This document shows, piece by piece, positions 37,531 to 48,736 of a stretch of DNA of 64,000 nt; position 1 is the stretch's first letter, and each line of letters begins with the position of its first letter. The notes beneath the pieces are model-generated. The model was not told where the DNA came from, did not search any database, and was given only the letters and a program-made list of their open reading frames with translations. Origin of the DNA: Candidatus Stackebrandtia faecavium (GTDB lineage: Bacteria > Actinomycetota > Actinomycetes > Mycobacteriales > Micromonosporaceae); contig DXIM01000143.1 of NCBI GenBank assembly GCA_019112895.1, positions 1 to 64,000 of the forward strand, given 5' to 3'. Made by a program: the position numbers and the translations under genes.

Positions 37531-38118
37531 CTACCTCGACTCGCGGCTTTTTCGACGCATGACGATGACACGCACCAAATAATCCAGCCCGGTGACCACG
37601 GTCGCGATCGTAGCCGCCCCCATGATCCACGGGCCGACATCGGCCATAACGCCTTGCCACGGCCACACATACCACGCGATCGCCGCCAACTGCAGAACAG
37701 TCTTGATCTTGCCGCCATGGCTGGCGGCTATGACACCCAGTCTGATGACCCAAAAGCGCAGCACGGTGACACCGAGCTCGCGGAACAGGATGACGCCGGT
37801 GACCCACCACGGCAACTGGTCCCACAGTGACAGCATGATCAACGCGGCGCCGACCAGCGCCTTGTCTGCGATAGGGTCGGCGATCTTTCCAAAGGCAGTG
37901 ACAAGGCCACGCCTGCGCGCCACCCAGCCGTCGACGAAATCGGTGACCGACGCCAGCAGGAACACAACCGCAGCGGCCGTGCGCCACCAGGGCCCCGCGA
38001 ATTCCGACATTGCCAGGAACCACACGAAGATGGGGATGAGAACGAGCCGCACGACCGTCAACACGTTCGCGATGTTGTAGACCGAGGGGGCGGACTCCTG
38101 CTGGCCGTTTTCAGGCAC
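37531..38118 (-). CDS. pgsA: CDP-diacylglycerol-glycerol-3-phosphate 3-phosphatidyltransferase
   Basis: NIANVLTVVRLVLIP, CDP-alcohol transferase motif DFVDGWVARRRGLVTAFGKIADPIADKAL. Confidence 0.9.
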   Translation of the reverse strand: MPENGQQESAPSVYNIANVLTVVRLVLIPIFVWFLAMSEFAGPWWRTAAAVVFLLASVTDFVDGWVARRRGLVTAFGKIADPIADKALVGAALIMLSLWDQLPWWVTGVILFRELGVTVLRFWVIRLGVIAASHGGKIKTVLQLAAIAWYVWPWQGVMADVGPWIMGAATIATVVTGLDYLVRVIVMRRKSRESR

Positions 38119-38120
38119 AG

Positions 38121-39566
38121 TTATGCCTTCGCGTCCGGCACACGCTCGGCGACAAGATCCACGCCGATACTGTCCACCACCTTCGCGGTGACGACATCGC
38201 CCGGGCGCAGGCCGTCGACATCACCAAGCAGGGCAGTGCTCCCGTCGACTTCCGGGGCCTGATGGGCGCTGCGGCCATCGACACCATCGTCTTCAACCGA
38301 GTCCACCAGGACCGACACCGTGGTACCGATCCGGTCGGCCGCGCGCTGCGATGTCAGTTCCTCGACCAGCACGCTGATGTGCTCGTGCCGACGCGCGATC
38401 TCATCAGGGTCCACGTGGCCGTCGAGTTCGGCGGCCTCGGTGCTTTCCTCATCCGAATACGAGAACACTCCGACGGTGTCAAGACGAGCCTGGGTGAGGA
38501 AACGCTCCAGTTCCTCAATGTCTTCTTCCGTCTCGCCGGGGAAACCGACGATGACGTTCGTACGCGCACCCGCTTCGGGGGACAACCCGCGGATCGTTTC
38601 CAAAAGTTCGAGGAACGATTCGGTCGAACCGAAGCGTCGCATCCGGCGGAGCACGTTACGGCTCGCGTGCTGGAACGACAGGTCGAAATAGTCGGCCACA
38701 CCTGGCGTCGTCGCGATCGTTTTCACCAGCGAGGGACGCAATTCGGCGGGCTGCAGATACGAGGCCCGTACCCGAGCGATCCCGTCGACTCCCGCCAACG
38801 CGGGCAGCAACGTATCGAGCGCGTCCGGATTGCCGAAATCCTTGCCGTAGGAGGTGGTGTTCTCACTGACGAGGGTCAACTCGGTAACACCTTCGCTGGC
38901 AAGCCACTGCGCTTCGGCGACGAGCTCTTCGGCGGTACGCGAGACGAACGCCCCGCGGAAGCTCGGGATCGCGCAGAATGCGCACCGACGGTCACAACCG
39001 GAGGCGATTTTCAGGTTCGCTACTGGCCCTGACTGCAGCCGACGGCGCATGACCCGCAAATGTGCGGGCAACCCCGTGGCATCGTCACCGGCAGGGTCGC
39101 GGTGACCGGGCACGATGGTGTCGGTGCTGTGCCTGTCCGTCGGTGTGATCGGCAGGAGCGTGCGTCGGTCTCGCGGTGCGTGCGATTCGATCGTTTCGCC
39201 ACGCACGATCGCGTCGAGACGCTGCGCGATGTCGGGGTAATGGTCGAAGCCCAAGACGGCGTCCGCCTCGGGCAGGCTGTCAGCCAGTTGGTTGCCGTAC
39301 CGTTCCGCGAGGCAGCCGGTCGCCACCACTTTCGCGCCGGTGTCGGACGCTTCGAGCAGCGTGTCGATCGAGTCCTGCTTCGCTTGCTCGATGAAGCCAC
39401 AGGTGTTGACCATGACGACTTCCGCGTTCTCGCCGTCGTCGGTGACTTCCCAACCGCCATGGGCGAGCCGGGCCGCCAACTCTTCGGAGTCGACATCGTT
39501 ACGCGCGCAGCCGAGCGTCACCACCGCGACGCGTCGGTTTTGCTGGTTATTTGGATCGTGAGGCAC
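38121..39566 (-). CDS. rimO: Ribosomal protein S12 methylthiotransferase RimO
   Basis: [35 protein letters not shown] radical-SAM motif, TRAM domain. Confidence 0.92.
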   Translation of the reverse strand: MPHDPNNQQNRRVAVVTLGCARNDVDSEELAARLAHGGWEVTDDGENAEVVMVNTCGFIEQAKQDSIDTLLEASDTGAKVVATGCLAERYGNQLADSLPEADAVLGFDHYPDIAQRLDAIVRGETIESHAPRDRRTLLPITPTDRHSTDTIVPGHRDPAGDDATGLPAHLRVMRRRLQSGPVANLKIASGCDRRCAFCAIPSFRGAFVSRTAEELVAEAQWLASEGVTELTLVSENTTSYGKDFGNPDALDTLLPALAGVDGIARVRASYLQPAELRPSLVKTIATTPGVADYFDLSFQHASRNVLRRMRRFGSTESFLELLETIRGLSPEAGARTNVIVGFPGETEEDIEELERFLTQARLDTVGVFSYSDEESTEAAELDGHVDPDEIARRHEHISVLVEELTSQRAADRIGTTVSVLVDSVEDDGVDGRSAHQAPEVDGSTALLGDVDGLRPGDVVTAKVVDSIGVDLVAERVPDAKA

Positions 39567-39709
39567 TCCCAGAGCGTACCTACCGAGTTTTGGGCGCCGA
39601 CGAATCGTCACCGCTGTTGTGGTTTTGCGCGCGAAAGCGCGGGTCCCGCGGGCGGGTCACGGCGATGTTCGCCCCGCGCACAGCGGTGCTGCCGCAATTT
39701 CGCGCGCTC

Positions 39710-42250
39710 CTAGCCGTCCCCGCGGAACGCCTCCAGGGTCGCTTCGAGCTCCTCCGGCTTGATCAACACTTCGCGTGCTTTCGTGCCCTCCGACGGCCCC
39801 ACTACTCCCCTGCTTTCCATCAGGTCCATGAGTCGACCGGCTTTGGCGAAACCGACCCGCAACTTGCGTTGCAGCATCGATGTGGAACCGAACTGGCTGG
39901 ACACGACCTGTTCCACGGCGAGAAGGAAATCGTCAAGGTCACCGCCGATGTCCTCATCGACCTTCTTCTTCGTTTCTTTTGCGACTGTCAGTACGTCACT
40001 GGCAAATTCTGGGTCGCGTTGTTTCTTCGCGAACTCCACGATCCGGTCGACTTCGCCGTCGCTGATCCAGGCGCCCTGGACCCGCGCCGGCTTCGATTCG
40101 CCCATCGGCAGGAACAACCCGTCACCACGGCCGATCAATTTCTCTGCCCCAGGCTGGTCCAAAATGACTCGAGAGTCCGCCAGCGAGGACGTGGAGAACG
40201 CCAGGCGAGACGGCACGTTCGCCTTGATCAAGCCCGTGACGACGTCGACCGAGGGTCGCTGGGTGGCCAGCACCAGGTGGATACCGGCCGCGCGGGCGAG
40301 CTGGGTGATACGCACGATCGCGTCTTCGACGTCGCGAGGCGCGACCATCATCAGGTCGGCGAGCTCATCGACGATGACCAGCAGGTAAGGGTAGGGACGG
40401 TATTCGCGTTCCGAACCGGGAGGTGGCTTGACCTTGCCGGCCCGCACCTTGCGGTTGAAGTCGTCCACATGCCGCACCCCGGACGCCGCCAGGTCCTCGT
40501 AGCGCATGTCCATTTCCTTGACGACCCATTGCAGCGCGTCCGACGCCTTCTTCGGGTTCGTCACGATCGGGTTGACCAGGTGCGGGATGCCTTCATACGA
40601 GGACAGTTCGACGCGTTTGGGGTCGATGAGCAGCAGCCGCACCTCGTCCGGTGTGGCGCGCATCAGCAGCGAACCGAGTAGCGCGTTGATGCAGCTCGAT
40701 TTACCTGAACCGGTGGCGCCCGCGATCAGCATGTGCGGCATCTTCGTCAGATTCGCGAGGACATAGCCGCCCTCGATGTCCTTGCCGAGGCCGAAGACCA
40801 TGGGATGGCGGTCGGAGGCGGCCTCAGTGCTGCGCAACACGTCGGCCAGGGCAACGTCTTCGCGGTCCGAGTTCGGAATCTCGACGCCGACGGCGCTCTT
40901 GCCGGGGATCGGACTCAAGATCCGCACGTCGGGGCTCTTGACAGCGTAGGCGATGTTCTTGGACAGCTGCGTGATGCGCTCGACCTTCACTGCGGGGCCC
41001 AGCTCGATTTCGTAACGCGTCACGGTCGGCCCGCGGGTGAAACCGGTGACTGCCGCGTCCACGTTGAATTGTTCGAAGACCTCCTGCAATGCGGCAATGA
41101 CGGCGTCGTTGACTTTGCTTCGCGATTTGGCTGCTTTACCGGCCTTCAGCAGTTCATGCGGCGGAAGTCGATAATCCCCGCTTTCCGGCAGCGGCGGCTG
41201 GGTCATGCGTTCCGGAGCGGAGGTGTGCTGCGGCGGTTCCTGACGTTTATGCGGGACCTTCTCGGGTGCCATCCGTCGCGGCGACGGCACCTCGGCCGGT
41301 TCATCGAGGATGCCCATTCCCGCGTCATCCGCATCATCGAGGTCGTCGTCCACCATCGACGCCTGACGCCTGCGCGTCGGCCGACGCATGGGCTCCGGTT
41401 CCTCGATGGGGTCGTCGAGCTCCGCTTCGACCGCTTGCCCGGTGGCCAGAGCCCACAGGTTGCCGAGGCGTTCCGGCACCTTATTGACCGGCGTCGCGGT
41501 CACTACGAGAATCCCGAACACGATCACCAACAGCAGCAACGCGCCCGCTACCCAAGGGGACACCGCCCGAGACAGCCAGAAACCAACGATCTCGCCCAAG
41601 TGGCCACCGGCGTGCATGACCCCTGTGGACGTCGTCGGCAGACCGAAACCAATATGCAGCATTCCGGTGGACCCCACCAGCAATGCCGTCCAGCCGACGA
41701 GCGCGCGGCCACGGGCGTCCGGCGTACCGGCTGCGCGCATCATGCGGATCGCGCCGATCGCGAACAGCACCGGCAGCGCTTTGGCGGCAATGCCAAAAGC
41801 CCATACCAGGCCAAATCGGCTGTATTCACCGACCGGACCACCCGCGTCGAACCACAGCGCCACCGCAAGCAGGATCGCTAGGCCAAGGACTGCCAGTCCC
41901 GCGCCGTCACGACGATGAGCCGGGTCGATGTCGCGCGCCGAAGCAGCCTGACGTCCGACGCTACGCGCGACCCAACCGGTCGACCTCGCGGTCGCTGTCC
42001 ACAGGCCTCGCACCGCCATGCCGGAGGCTTCCAATGGCCCAGGCACGCGGCTCTTGCGTTTCGCGGGCGCCTTGCGCGCGGCGGCCTTCTTCGCGGTAGT
42101 TTTCTTAGCGGTGGCCTTTTTGGCAGTGGTTTTTTTGGCAGTGGCCGTTGTGCGCGCCGCCGTCTTCTTAGCGCTCGATGCAGCCGTCTGCTTTCGCGCT
42201 GTCGTTCGTTTGGTGGCGGTCTTTTTCGCCGCCGGTTCTCGGCCAGCCAT
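39710..42250 (-). CDS. ftsK: DNA translocase FtsK/SpoIIIE with Lys/Ala-rich N-terminal tail
   Basis: TM region, [43 protein letters not shown], gamma domain [39 protein letters not shown]. Confidence 0.93.
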   Translation of the reverse strand: MAGREPAAKKTATKRTTARKQTAASSAKKTAARTTATAKKTTAKKATAKKTTAKKAAARKAPAKRKSRVPGPLEASGMAVRGLWTATARSTGWVARSVGRQAASARDIDPAHRRDGAGLAVLGLAILLAVALWFDAGGPVGEYSRFGLVWAFGIAAKALPVLFAIGAIRMMRAAGTPDARGRALVGWTALLVGSTGMLHIGFGLPTTSTGVMHAGGHLGEIVGFWLSRAVSPWVAGALLLLVIVFGILVVTATPVNKVPERLGNLWALATGQAVEAELDDPIEEPEPMRRPTRRRQASMVDDDLDDADDAGMGILDEPAEVPSPRRMAPEKVPHKRQEPPQHTSAPERMTQPPLPESGDYRLPPHELLKAGKAAKSRSKVNDAVIAALQEVFEQFNVDAAVTGFTRGPTVTRYEIELGPAVKVERITQLSKNIAYAVKSPDVRILSPIPGKSAVGVEIPNSDREDVALADVLRSTEAASDRHPMVFGLGKDIEGGYVLANLTKMPHMLIAGATGSGKSSCINALLGSLLMRATPDEVRLLLIDPKRVELSSYEGIPHLVNPIVTNPKKASDALQWVVKEMDMRYEDLAASGVRHVDDFNRKVRAGKVKPPPGSEREYRPYPYLLVIVDELADLMMVAPRDVEDAIVRITQLARAAGIHLVLATQRPSVDVVTGLIKANVPSRLAFSTSSLADSRVILDQPGAEKLIGRGDGLFLPMGESKPARVQGAWISDGEVDRIVEFAKKQRDPEFASDVLTVAKETKKKVDEDIGGDLDDFLLAVEQVVSSQFGSTSMLQRKLRVGFAKAGRLMDLMESRGVVGPSEGTKAREVLIKPEELEATLEAFRGDG

Positions 42251-42568
42251 TCCTCAACGGTACCGGCGCGTCAAATGGATATGCAGCTACGCCGCCCTAT
42301 CGACCGGCCTCGTTGCACTCGAACGGTCACCCTCTTCACCGCCAGGGCGTCTGCGAGCCTTCGTCTTTTGTAGATTCGATTTGATCAACGGGTCATCGAT
42401 GAAGACGCTTGAGCTGTTGCGCAACAGGCATTTCAGCGTTCTGCGCCGCCGCTGCATTCGGCGCTGCATGACCGGGTTCATATCCGGTTAACGTTCCGTG
42501 CGCCACGTCAGTAACGGGCAGTACCACGAACGATCCGATCACACACAGTTGACATTCCACATTCGCGC

Positions 42569-42610
42569 ATACGAAAAGGGCGACACCGCCACCGCGGCGT
42601 CGCCCTTTTC
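42569..42610. terminator. Strong hairpin downstream of the 5'-nucleotidase gene
   Basis: ACGAAAAGGGCGAC-N14-GTCGCCCTTTTCGT, perfect 14-bp arms. Confidence 0.75.
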
Positions 42611-42622
42611 GTCGTCTGGCTT

Positions 42623-44389
42623 CTACTCGAACGTGATCCGGTTCGCCTCCGGCGCACTCACCGGGTCCGATTCGGATGTGTTCTCCTTCAACCAGTTCTT
42701 CATAGCATCGATGTCGAGCTGTTCCGTCTCGACGTTCTCGGCCTCGGTGAACACCTCGAAGCCGTCACCTCCGTCAGCCAGGAAGTTGTTCGTGGTGACG
42801 CGATACGTCTCGTCGGGGTCGATCGCCTCGTCGTTGAGCTTGATGCTGTCGACGTCCACCATGTCCGCACCGGACTTGCTTTCGTCGACCGTGTACGTGA
42901 GGCCCTCCGACGGCTGCAACACCTGCGGATCGCCCTCGTTATCTCCCGAGAACTGCTGCTGCAGGAGCGTGGCGATCTGCTCGCCGGTCAAGTCCAACGT
43001 CACCAGATAGTTGTTGAACGGTTGCACCGTGAATGCTTCGCCATAGGTGACCACGCCATCGCCTTCCGAGCCGGACTGCGCATGCGTGAGGTTGGCTCTG
43101 ACGCCACCGGGGTTCATGAAGGCAATCTGTGGTCCGCCCTCATCTCCCCCACCGGTCTCGGCAAGCTGCATGTCAGCTATCAGGTCACCGAGCGGCGATT
43201 CTTCGCCGTCCTCACCCGCCGCGATGTCCTCGGAAATGTAACCGACGGGTTCGTTGGCGATCGGTTCCACCAACTCCTTGTATTTATCGATCAGCTCGGT
43301 CTGGTCCTTGGCCGGCTCGACGTCGCGGGTCACCGCGTGGTTCTCCGCCGCCACGGACGTGCGGACGATGTCGCGGCTGTCGAAGTCGTAGGTCATGTTG
43401 ATCTCGGTGAACAAGCGACCGAACGATGCCCCGGAGGTCACCAGGCGCGAATCCCCATCCGGGTCCGGGATGTCGCAAGTGTACGACTCATGGGTGTGAC
43501 CGCTGATCACCGCATCGATCTTCGGCGACAGGTTCTCGGCGATGTCGACGACCGGACCAGAGATACCGGGCGAGCTACCGGAATTGCAGTCGTAGTTGTA
43601 GGCGCCGCCGGCGGGGAAACCGCCCTCGTGCAGCATCGTGACCACGGAGTTCACGCCCATGAATCCCAGCAAATCCGCGTAGAAATTCGCGGTTTTCACT
43701 TCGTCCTTGAATTCGAGGCCCTCGATGCCGTCCTTGCTGACGATGTCGCCGGTGCCTTCGAGCGTCATGCCGATGAAGCCGACCTTCGCACCATTGTCGA
43801 AGCGCTTGATCCACACCGGTGGAAGCTTCGGCATCTGGGTGTTCTCGTCTACGACGTTGGCGCCCAGGTACTTGAAGTCGGCACCGTCGAACGGGTTGTC
43901 CGGGTCGGCGCAGCCGTCTTCCTCGTGACAACCGCCCTTACGAATGCGGTTGAGCTCGTCGATGCCCTCGTCAAACTCGTGGTTTCCCACGGAGGTTGCT
44001 TCCAGACCGAGCTTCTCCATCGCTTCGATGGTCGGCTCGTCGTGGAACGCGGCGGAGACGAATGGGGATGCCCCGATCAGGTCGCCGGCCGCTACGGTCG
44101 TCGAGTTTTCGTGGCCCTCGCGCGCCTGTGCCAGGTGGGTGGCGAGGTATTCCACGCCGCCGGCCTCGATGGTGTGTTCCTCACCGTCTTCGCCGATTTC
44201 GGTGAGCTCACCGTCGGAGCCCGAAGGCGGCTCGAGGTTGCCGTGGAAGTCGTTGAGCGACAGCAGCTGGATGTCGGTCGTGTCGGGACGACCTTCCGCC
44301 ATCGCATTGGGGACTGTGACTGCGGTGACGCTGAGCGCTACGGCGGCTACCGCGGCTCCGGCGAACACGCGCCTTGCCCGTTTGGACAT
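42623..44389 (-). CDS. Secreted bifunctional metallophosphatase/5'-nucleotidase
   Basis: Signal peptide; LLSLNDFHGNLEPP, VGNHEFDEG, VDAVISGHTHESY, TNNFLADGGDGFEVF. Confidence 0.9.
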   Translation of the reverse strand: MSKRARRVFAGAAVAAVALSVTAVTVPNAMAEGRPDTTDIQLLSLNDFHGNLEPPSGSDGELTEIGEDGEEHTIEAGGVEYLATHLAQAREGHENSTTVAAGDLIGASPFVSAAFHDEPTIEAMEKLGLEATSVGNHEFDEGIDELNRIRKGGCHEEDGCADPDNPFDGADFKYLGANVVDENTQMPKLPPVWIKRFDNGAKVGFIGMTLEGTGDIVSKDGIEGLEFKDEVKTANFYADLLGFMGVNSVVTMLHEGGFPAGGAYNYDCNSGSSPGISGPVVDIAENLSPKIDAVISGHTHESYTCDIPDPDGDSRLVTSGASFGRLFTEINMTYDFDSRDIVRTSVAAENHAVTRDVEPAKDQTELIDKYKELVEPIANEPVGYISEDIAAGEDGEESPLGDLIADMQLAETGGGDEGGPQIAFMNPGGVRANLTHAQSGSEGDGVVTYGEAFTVQPFNNYLVTLDLTGEQIATLLQQQFSGDNEGDPQVLQPSEGLTYTVDESKSGADMVDVDSIKLNDEAIDPDETYRVTTNNFLADGGDGFEVFTEAENVETEQLDIDAMKNWLKENTSESDPVSAPEANRITFE

Positions 44390-44596
44390 TTACCTTCTCC
44401 TGGGGGGTGGAGTGATCATGATCTGCGAGATCGAGGCAAGCAGAGTCGAACAAAGCGTGGGTAACTCCCCGGCAACGAACAGGTCTCGCTAAATGAACGA
44501 TCCCTAAACACATACATATAGTCATGTCACGCTGCCCGCACGGAGATACCCACGTCATCCAATCCGCATAACGGCGACCATAATTCGCATATCGAA

Positions 44597-46333
44597 CTAT
44601 TCGGATAGTGCATTTGGGCCGTTGCGCTCGGTCATCGACGGTACTAAAACCTCGATGACATGTGGCACGATCATCGGGCGACGACGATACGTCTCGTTCA
44701 CCCAACGACCGACGGTGCGACGCACCAACTGCTGTAGCTGATGCGGGTCGGACACGCCCTCGGCAGCGGCCTTGTCGAGCGCCTCCGTGATGATCGGAAG
44801 CACCTCATCGAACGCAGCCCGGTCTTCGGAGAAGCCCTTCGCCGAGACGGTAGGCCCGCCGACGACCTTTCCGGTGACCGAATCGACCACGACCGTGGCA
44901 GACACGAAACCGCCATCGCCGAGGATGCGGCGTTCGGTCAGTACGGGTTCGCCGACGTCACCGACGGCGAGACCATCCACATAGATGTAGTCGTTGTCGA
45001 CGTGACCGACGACCCGCGCGACACCATCGACAAGGTCGACGACGTCGCCGTTTTCCACCAGCGCGATCTGGTCAGACGGGACCCCGGACTCCAATGCCAA
45101 CCGCGCATGGGCGCGCAAGTGCCGCCATTCGCCGTGCACCGGCATGAAGTTGCTCGGTTTCACCACGTTGAGGACGTACAACAGTTCACCGGCAGGCGAA
45201 TGGCCCGACACGTGAACCTTGGCCACGTCCTTATGGATCACCGTCGCACCAGACCGGGATAGGCGGTTGATGACGCCATACACGGCCGTCTCATTCCCGG
45301 GAACCAGCGACGACGCGAGAATCACCGTGTCACCGGATTCGATCGTGATGTGGCGGTGGTCGCCAGAAGCCATGCGGCCCAAGGCACTCATAGGTTCGCC
45401 TTGCGAACCCGTCGACATGTAGACGATCTGGTCGTCCGGCAAGCGGGAAGCTTCGTCCATCGATACCAGCGTGCCGCCGGGGATCTGCAACAGCCCCAGG
45501 TCGCGCGCGATACCCATATTGCGCACCATGGACCGTCCGATGAAGGCGACCCTGCGGCCATGCTTCACCGCCGAATCGAGAACCTGCTGTACACGGTGGA
45601 CGTGCGACGCGAACGACGCGACGATGATCCGCCCCTGAGCACCACGGAAGGTCTCGTCGAGGACCGGGCCAATCTCACGCTCCGAGGTCACGAACCCCGG
45701 AACCTCGGCGTTCGTCGAGTCCGACAGCAACAGGTCGACACCCTGTTCCCCAAGGCGGGCAAAACCGGCCAAGTCCGTCACGCGACCGTCGAGAGGAAGC
45801 TGGTCCATCTTGAAGTCGCCGGTGTGCAGCACGACGCCGGCCTCGGTGCGCACCGCGACGGCCAACGCATCCGGGATCGAATGGTTCACTGCCAAAAACG
45901 AGCACTCGAACGGCCCGAGAGCCTCGGTCTGCCCCTCGGTAACCGTCATCGTGTAGGGCTTGATCTTGCGCTCGCGCAGTTTGGCTTCGATCAACGCCAA
46001 CGTGAACTGGGAACCGACAATCGGGATATCCGGCTTATGCGTCAACAAGTAAGGCACGGCACCGATGTGGTCTTCGTGCCCGTGTGTCAGCACGATCGCC
46101 TCGATGTCGTCGAGACGATCCAGTAGCGAACTGAAGTCGGGCAGGATCAGGTCCACACCCGGCTGGTCCATATCCGGGAACAGCACGCCGCAGTCGATGA
46201 TCAGGATGCGACCGTCGATCTCGAACGCGGTCATGTTGCGCCCGATGGCGCCGAGTCCGCCTAGTGGTGTCACCCGCAGTGCACCGGCGGGCAGGGGCGG
46301 CGGAGGCCCAAGTTTGGCAGCGGTGCCGGTCAC
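44597..46333 (-). CDS. rnj: Ribonuclease J
   Basis: LTHGHEDHIGAVPYLL, PVHGEWRHLRAHARLA, STGSQGEPMSAL. Confidence 0.92.
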   Translation of the reverse strand: MTGTAAKLGPPPPLPAGALRVTPLGGLGAIGRNMTAFEIDGRILIIDCGVLFPDMDQPGVDLILPDFSSLLDRLDDIEAIVLTHGHEDHIGAVPYLLTHKPDIPIVGSQFTLALIEAKLRERKIKPYTMTVTEGQTEALGPFECSFLAVNHSIPDALAVAVRTEAGVVLHTGDFKMDQLPLDGRVTDLAGFARLGEQGVDLLLSDSTNAEVPGFVTSEREIGPVLDETFRGAQGRIIVASFASHVHRVQQVLDSAVKHGRRVAFIGRSMVRNMGIARDLGLLQIPGGTLVSMDEASRLPDDQIVYMSTGSQGEPMSALGRMASGDHRHITIESGDTVILASSLVPGNETAVYGVINRLSRSGATVIHKDVAKVHVSGHSPAGELLYVLNVVKPSNFMPVHGEWRHLRAHARLALESGVPSDQIALVENGDVVDLVDGVARVVGHVDNDYIYVDGLAVGDVGEPVLTERRILGDGGFVSATVVVDSVTGKVVGGPTVSAKGFSEDRAAFDEVLPIITEALDKAAAEGVSDPHQLQQLVRRTVGRWVNETYRRRPMIVPHVIEVLVPSMTERNGPNALSE

Positions 46334-47226
46334 GAAACACCCGCTTCCTTCAGATGCTTTTCAATGACATGCGCGGTATCAGTGCTCACGCTGTACAGCG
46401 GTGCACGCGGCGGACCGGCCGGCAGGCCACGAGCCGCCAGCGCCGACTTGACCGCGACGAGACCTTGCGATGCGTCCTGCAGGCCCCACACGGCCGGGAG
46501 CAGTCGGTCGCTGATCCGCTGCGCCGCGGCGATGTTGCCTGCGTCGACTTCATCGAACATCTCGGACAGGTGTTTACCGAGCAGGTGCGCCACGACGCTG
46601 ACGGCACCGATCTGACCCGAACAGTAGGCAGCCAGGTTGATGTCGTCGACGCCGTTGTAGTACGCGAGGCCGGATTCGACGCGTTTACGTTGCGCGTCGT
46701 AAATGCGCTGCGTGGCGTCCTTGACCGCCACGATGCGCGGATGATCAGCCAGCGCATTGATGGTCGAACGCTCGATCTCGCGCGCCGCGCGCGGCGGGAT
46801 GTCGTACAGCATGATCGGCAGCTCGGCAGCGTCGGCCAGCGTCGTGAAATGCCGATACAGCATGTCTTGGAGCGGACGGCTGTAGTACGGAGTGACCAGC
46901 AGCAGGCCGTGCGCACCGGCGCGTTGAGCACCTTCGATGAGCCCGAGGCTGTGGTGCGTGTCGTAGCTTCCCGCTCCCGCCACGATGGTCGCGCGGTCTC
47001 CGACCTCTTCCACTACCGCACGGACCAGCGATTCCTTTTCGGCGTCGGTCGTCGTCGGTGACTCACCGGTCGTGCCGTTGAGCACGAGACCGTCGCATCG
47101 TTGCTCGTCGACGAGGTAGGCGGCCAAACGCTTGGCGCCATCGAGATCCAGCTCGCCGTCGTCGGTGAACGGCGTCACCATTGCAGTCAGTAGGCGCCCG
47201 AAAGGGCGCGCGTCGTCATGCTTCAT
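46330..47226 (-). CDS. dapA: 4-hydroxy-tetrahydrodipicolinate synthase
   Basis: LTAMVTPFTDDGELD, LVLNGTTGESPTT, YYSRPLQDMLYRHF, MLYDIPPRA. Confidence 0.92.
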   Translation of the reverse strand: MKHDDARPFGRLLTAMVTPFTDDGELDLDGAKRLAAYLVDEQRCDGLVLNGTTGESPTTTDAEKESLVRAVVEEVGDRATIVAGAGSYDTHHSLGLIEGAQRAGAHGLLLVTPYYSRPLQDMLYRHFTTLADAAELPIMLYDIPPRAAREIERSTINALADHPRIVAVKDATQRIYDAQRKRVESGLAYYNGVDDINLAAYCSGQIGAVSVVAHLLGKHLSEMFDEVDAGNIAAAQRISDRLLPAVWGLQDASQGLVAVKSALAARGLPAGPPRAPLYSVSTDTAHVIEKHLKEAGVS

Positions 47227-47294
47227 GAATTCAACTTACTGTCATGGGCGTGGCCAGGCCAATCACCCGGTGTACTCGTAATGAAAGTGGCGTT

Positions 47295-48047
47295 TCATCC
47301 TTCGTGGATGTATGGGCTCGAAGCCACCTGCGAACCGTCGGGCAAGGACGAAATCGAGAAGTCCGCGAACGCGTTCGGAACTTTGTCCTGCAGCTGGCGC
47401 AGACATTCGACCGCCAGGGCCCTGATCTCCACGTCGGCGTGCTCCGAGGCACGCATCGCGATGAAATGCCGCCAAGCGCGGTAATTGCCGGTCACGACAA
47501 TCCGCGTTTCCGTGGCGTTGGGAAGGATCGACCGCGCCGCTTGACGCGCCTGTTTGCGCCGAAGTGTGGCGTTGGGCTCGTCGGCGAATTTCTCCGTCAA
47601 ACCTTCAAGTAGCGCGTTGTAGGCGTCGGACGATGCCTGTGCGGCTTTCATGAACGTGTCATGAAGCTGCGGGTCTTGCGCGATCACGTCGGGCTCGACC
47701 ATTTGAGCGTCTTTTTCCGGCACGTAACGCTGAGACAGTTGGCTGTACGAAAAGTGCCTGTGGCGGATGAGTTCGTGAGTCAGCGACCGGGACATCCCCG
47801 TGAGGTAGAAGGAGACGCTCCCATGTTCCAGCACTGATAGGTGCCCTACCCGCAAAATATGGTCCAGGTACCCGGCATTGGTAGCTGTCTTGGGATTCGG
47901 CTTGCTCCATGACTGATAGCAAGCACGCCCGGCGAACTCCGCAAGGGCCTGTCCCCCGTCCGCGTCGGTCTGCCAGGGCACGTCGGCTGGTGGCTCGAAG
48001 TGCGTCCAGGCGATCATGGTGACCTGCGGCGACACAGATTCCGGCAT
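47295..48047 (-). CDS. thyX: Flavin-dependent thymidylate synthase
   Basis: [15 protein letters not shown] ThyX motif; dapA-rnj neighbourhood. Confidence 0.93.
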   Translation of the reverse strand: MPESVSPQVTMIAWTHFEPPADVPWQTDADGGQALAEFAGRACYQSWSKPNPKTATNAGYLDHILRVGHLSVLEHGSVSFYLTGMSRSLTHELIRHRHFSYSQLSQRYVPEKDAQMVEPDVIAQDPQLHDTFMKAAQASSDAYNALLEGLTEKFADEPNATLRRKQARQAARSILPNATETRIVVTGNYRAWRHFIAMRASEHADVEIRALAVECLRQLQDKVPNAFADFSISSLPDGSQVASSPYIHEG

Positions 48048-48128
48048 GCGTGTGTTCTCCTGAAAATCGGACTTGTGTGATTACGACGAGCCTACTCGGG
48101 AGGCCTTTAGATCCGAGCTCCGCACACA

Positions 48129-48144
48129 TGACATCTAGATGACA
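48129..48144. promoter_or_regulatory. Operator-like palindromic site 1 (TGACATCTAGATGACA)
   Basis: Reverse complement TGTCATCTAGATGTCA matches site 2 at 14/16 positions. Confidence 0.6.
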
Positions 48145-48175
48145 CAATACTGCCCTTGATTGACGCCATTATTGG

Positions 48176-48191
48176 TGTCATCATGATGTCA
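48176..48191. promoter_or_regulatory. Operator-like palindromic site 2 (TGTCATCATGATGTCA) abutting the start codon
   Basis: Same pattern TGTCATCNNGATGTCA; last base is the A of the ATG at 48191. Confidence 0.6.
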
Positions 48192-48700
48192 TGGACCTGA
48201 CACCTTATTTGGAAACCCTGCGCCGCGAGTTGGAAGCCGCAGCCGCTCCCGCAGGAGAAGACGCACAACGAACCGCGGAGCTACTCAGCTCCTCCTTGGA
48301 ATCTTCGCTACGGCTCGCATTGCTGGAAGCGCTGTCCGATGCCGCAGCCGAAATCACCGGAAAACTCGACCGCAACGGCAATCCCGCCACCGTCGACGTC
48401 CGCATGCGTGCGCGGCAGGCCGAACTCGTGGTCACCGAGACTCCGAGCGATCCGCCGCAGCCACCGCCGAACCCGCCCAGCGACGCCAGCGACGTCGCGC
48501 GCATCACGCTGCGGCTACCGGAATCGCTCAAAGAGTCCGTCGAGGAGGCGGCCGCGGAGGAGTCCATCTCTGTCAACGCATGGCTCGTACGCGCGGTCAA
48601 CACCGCCGTCAACGACGAACCGCCACCACACACGCCACCGCGATCCGGTGCCGCACGGGCGCGTTTCGGCAAACGCGTCACCGGATTCGCTCAAGCATGA
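48191..48700 (+). CDS. Ribbon-helix-helix (HicB/Arc-like) putative regulator
   Basis: C-terminal RITLRLPESLKESVEEAAAEESISVNAWLVRAVNTAVN. Confidence 0.7.
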   Translation: MDLTPYLETLRRELEAAAAPAGEDAQRTAELLSSSLESSLRLALLEALSDAAAEITGKLDRNGNPATVDVRMRARQAELVVTETPSDPPQPPPNPPSDASDVARITLRLPESLKESVEEAAAEESISVNAWLVRAVNTAVNDEPPPHTPPRSGAARARFGKRVTGFAQA

Positions 48701-48736
48701 GACCAATCGATACCTGCCCAAGGAAAGGCAAAGACC

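Noticed and set aside
37034-38023. 329-aa ORF as a long cinA
   Set aside because: N-terminal half overlaps pgsA in another frame and has no family similarity; cinA C-terminal domain starts at ATG 37525.
39551-41881. + strand ORFs of 376 and 382 aa
   Set aside because: Antisense shadows of ftsK/rimO 5' region; Arg/His/Val-rich composition typical of antisense frames.
43022-44464. 480-aa + strand ORF
   Set aside because: Antisense to the secreted 5'-nucleotidase; no domain signature or plausible start context.
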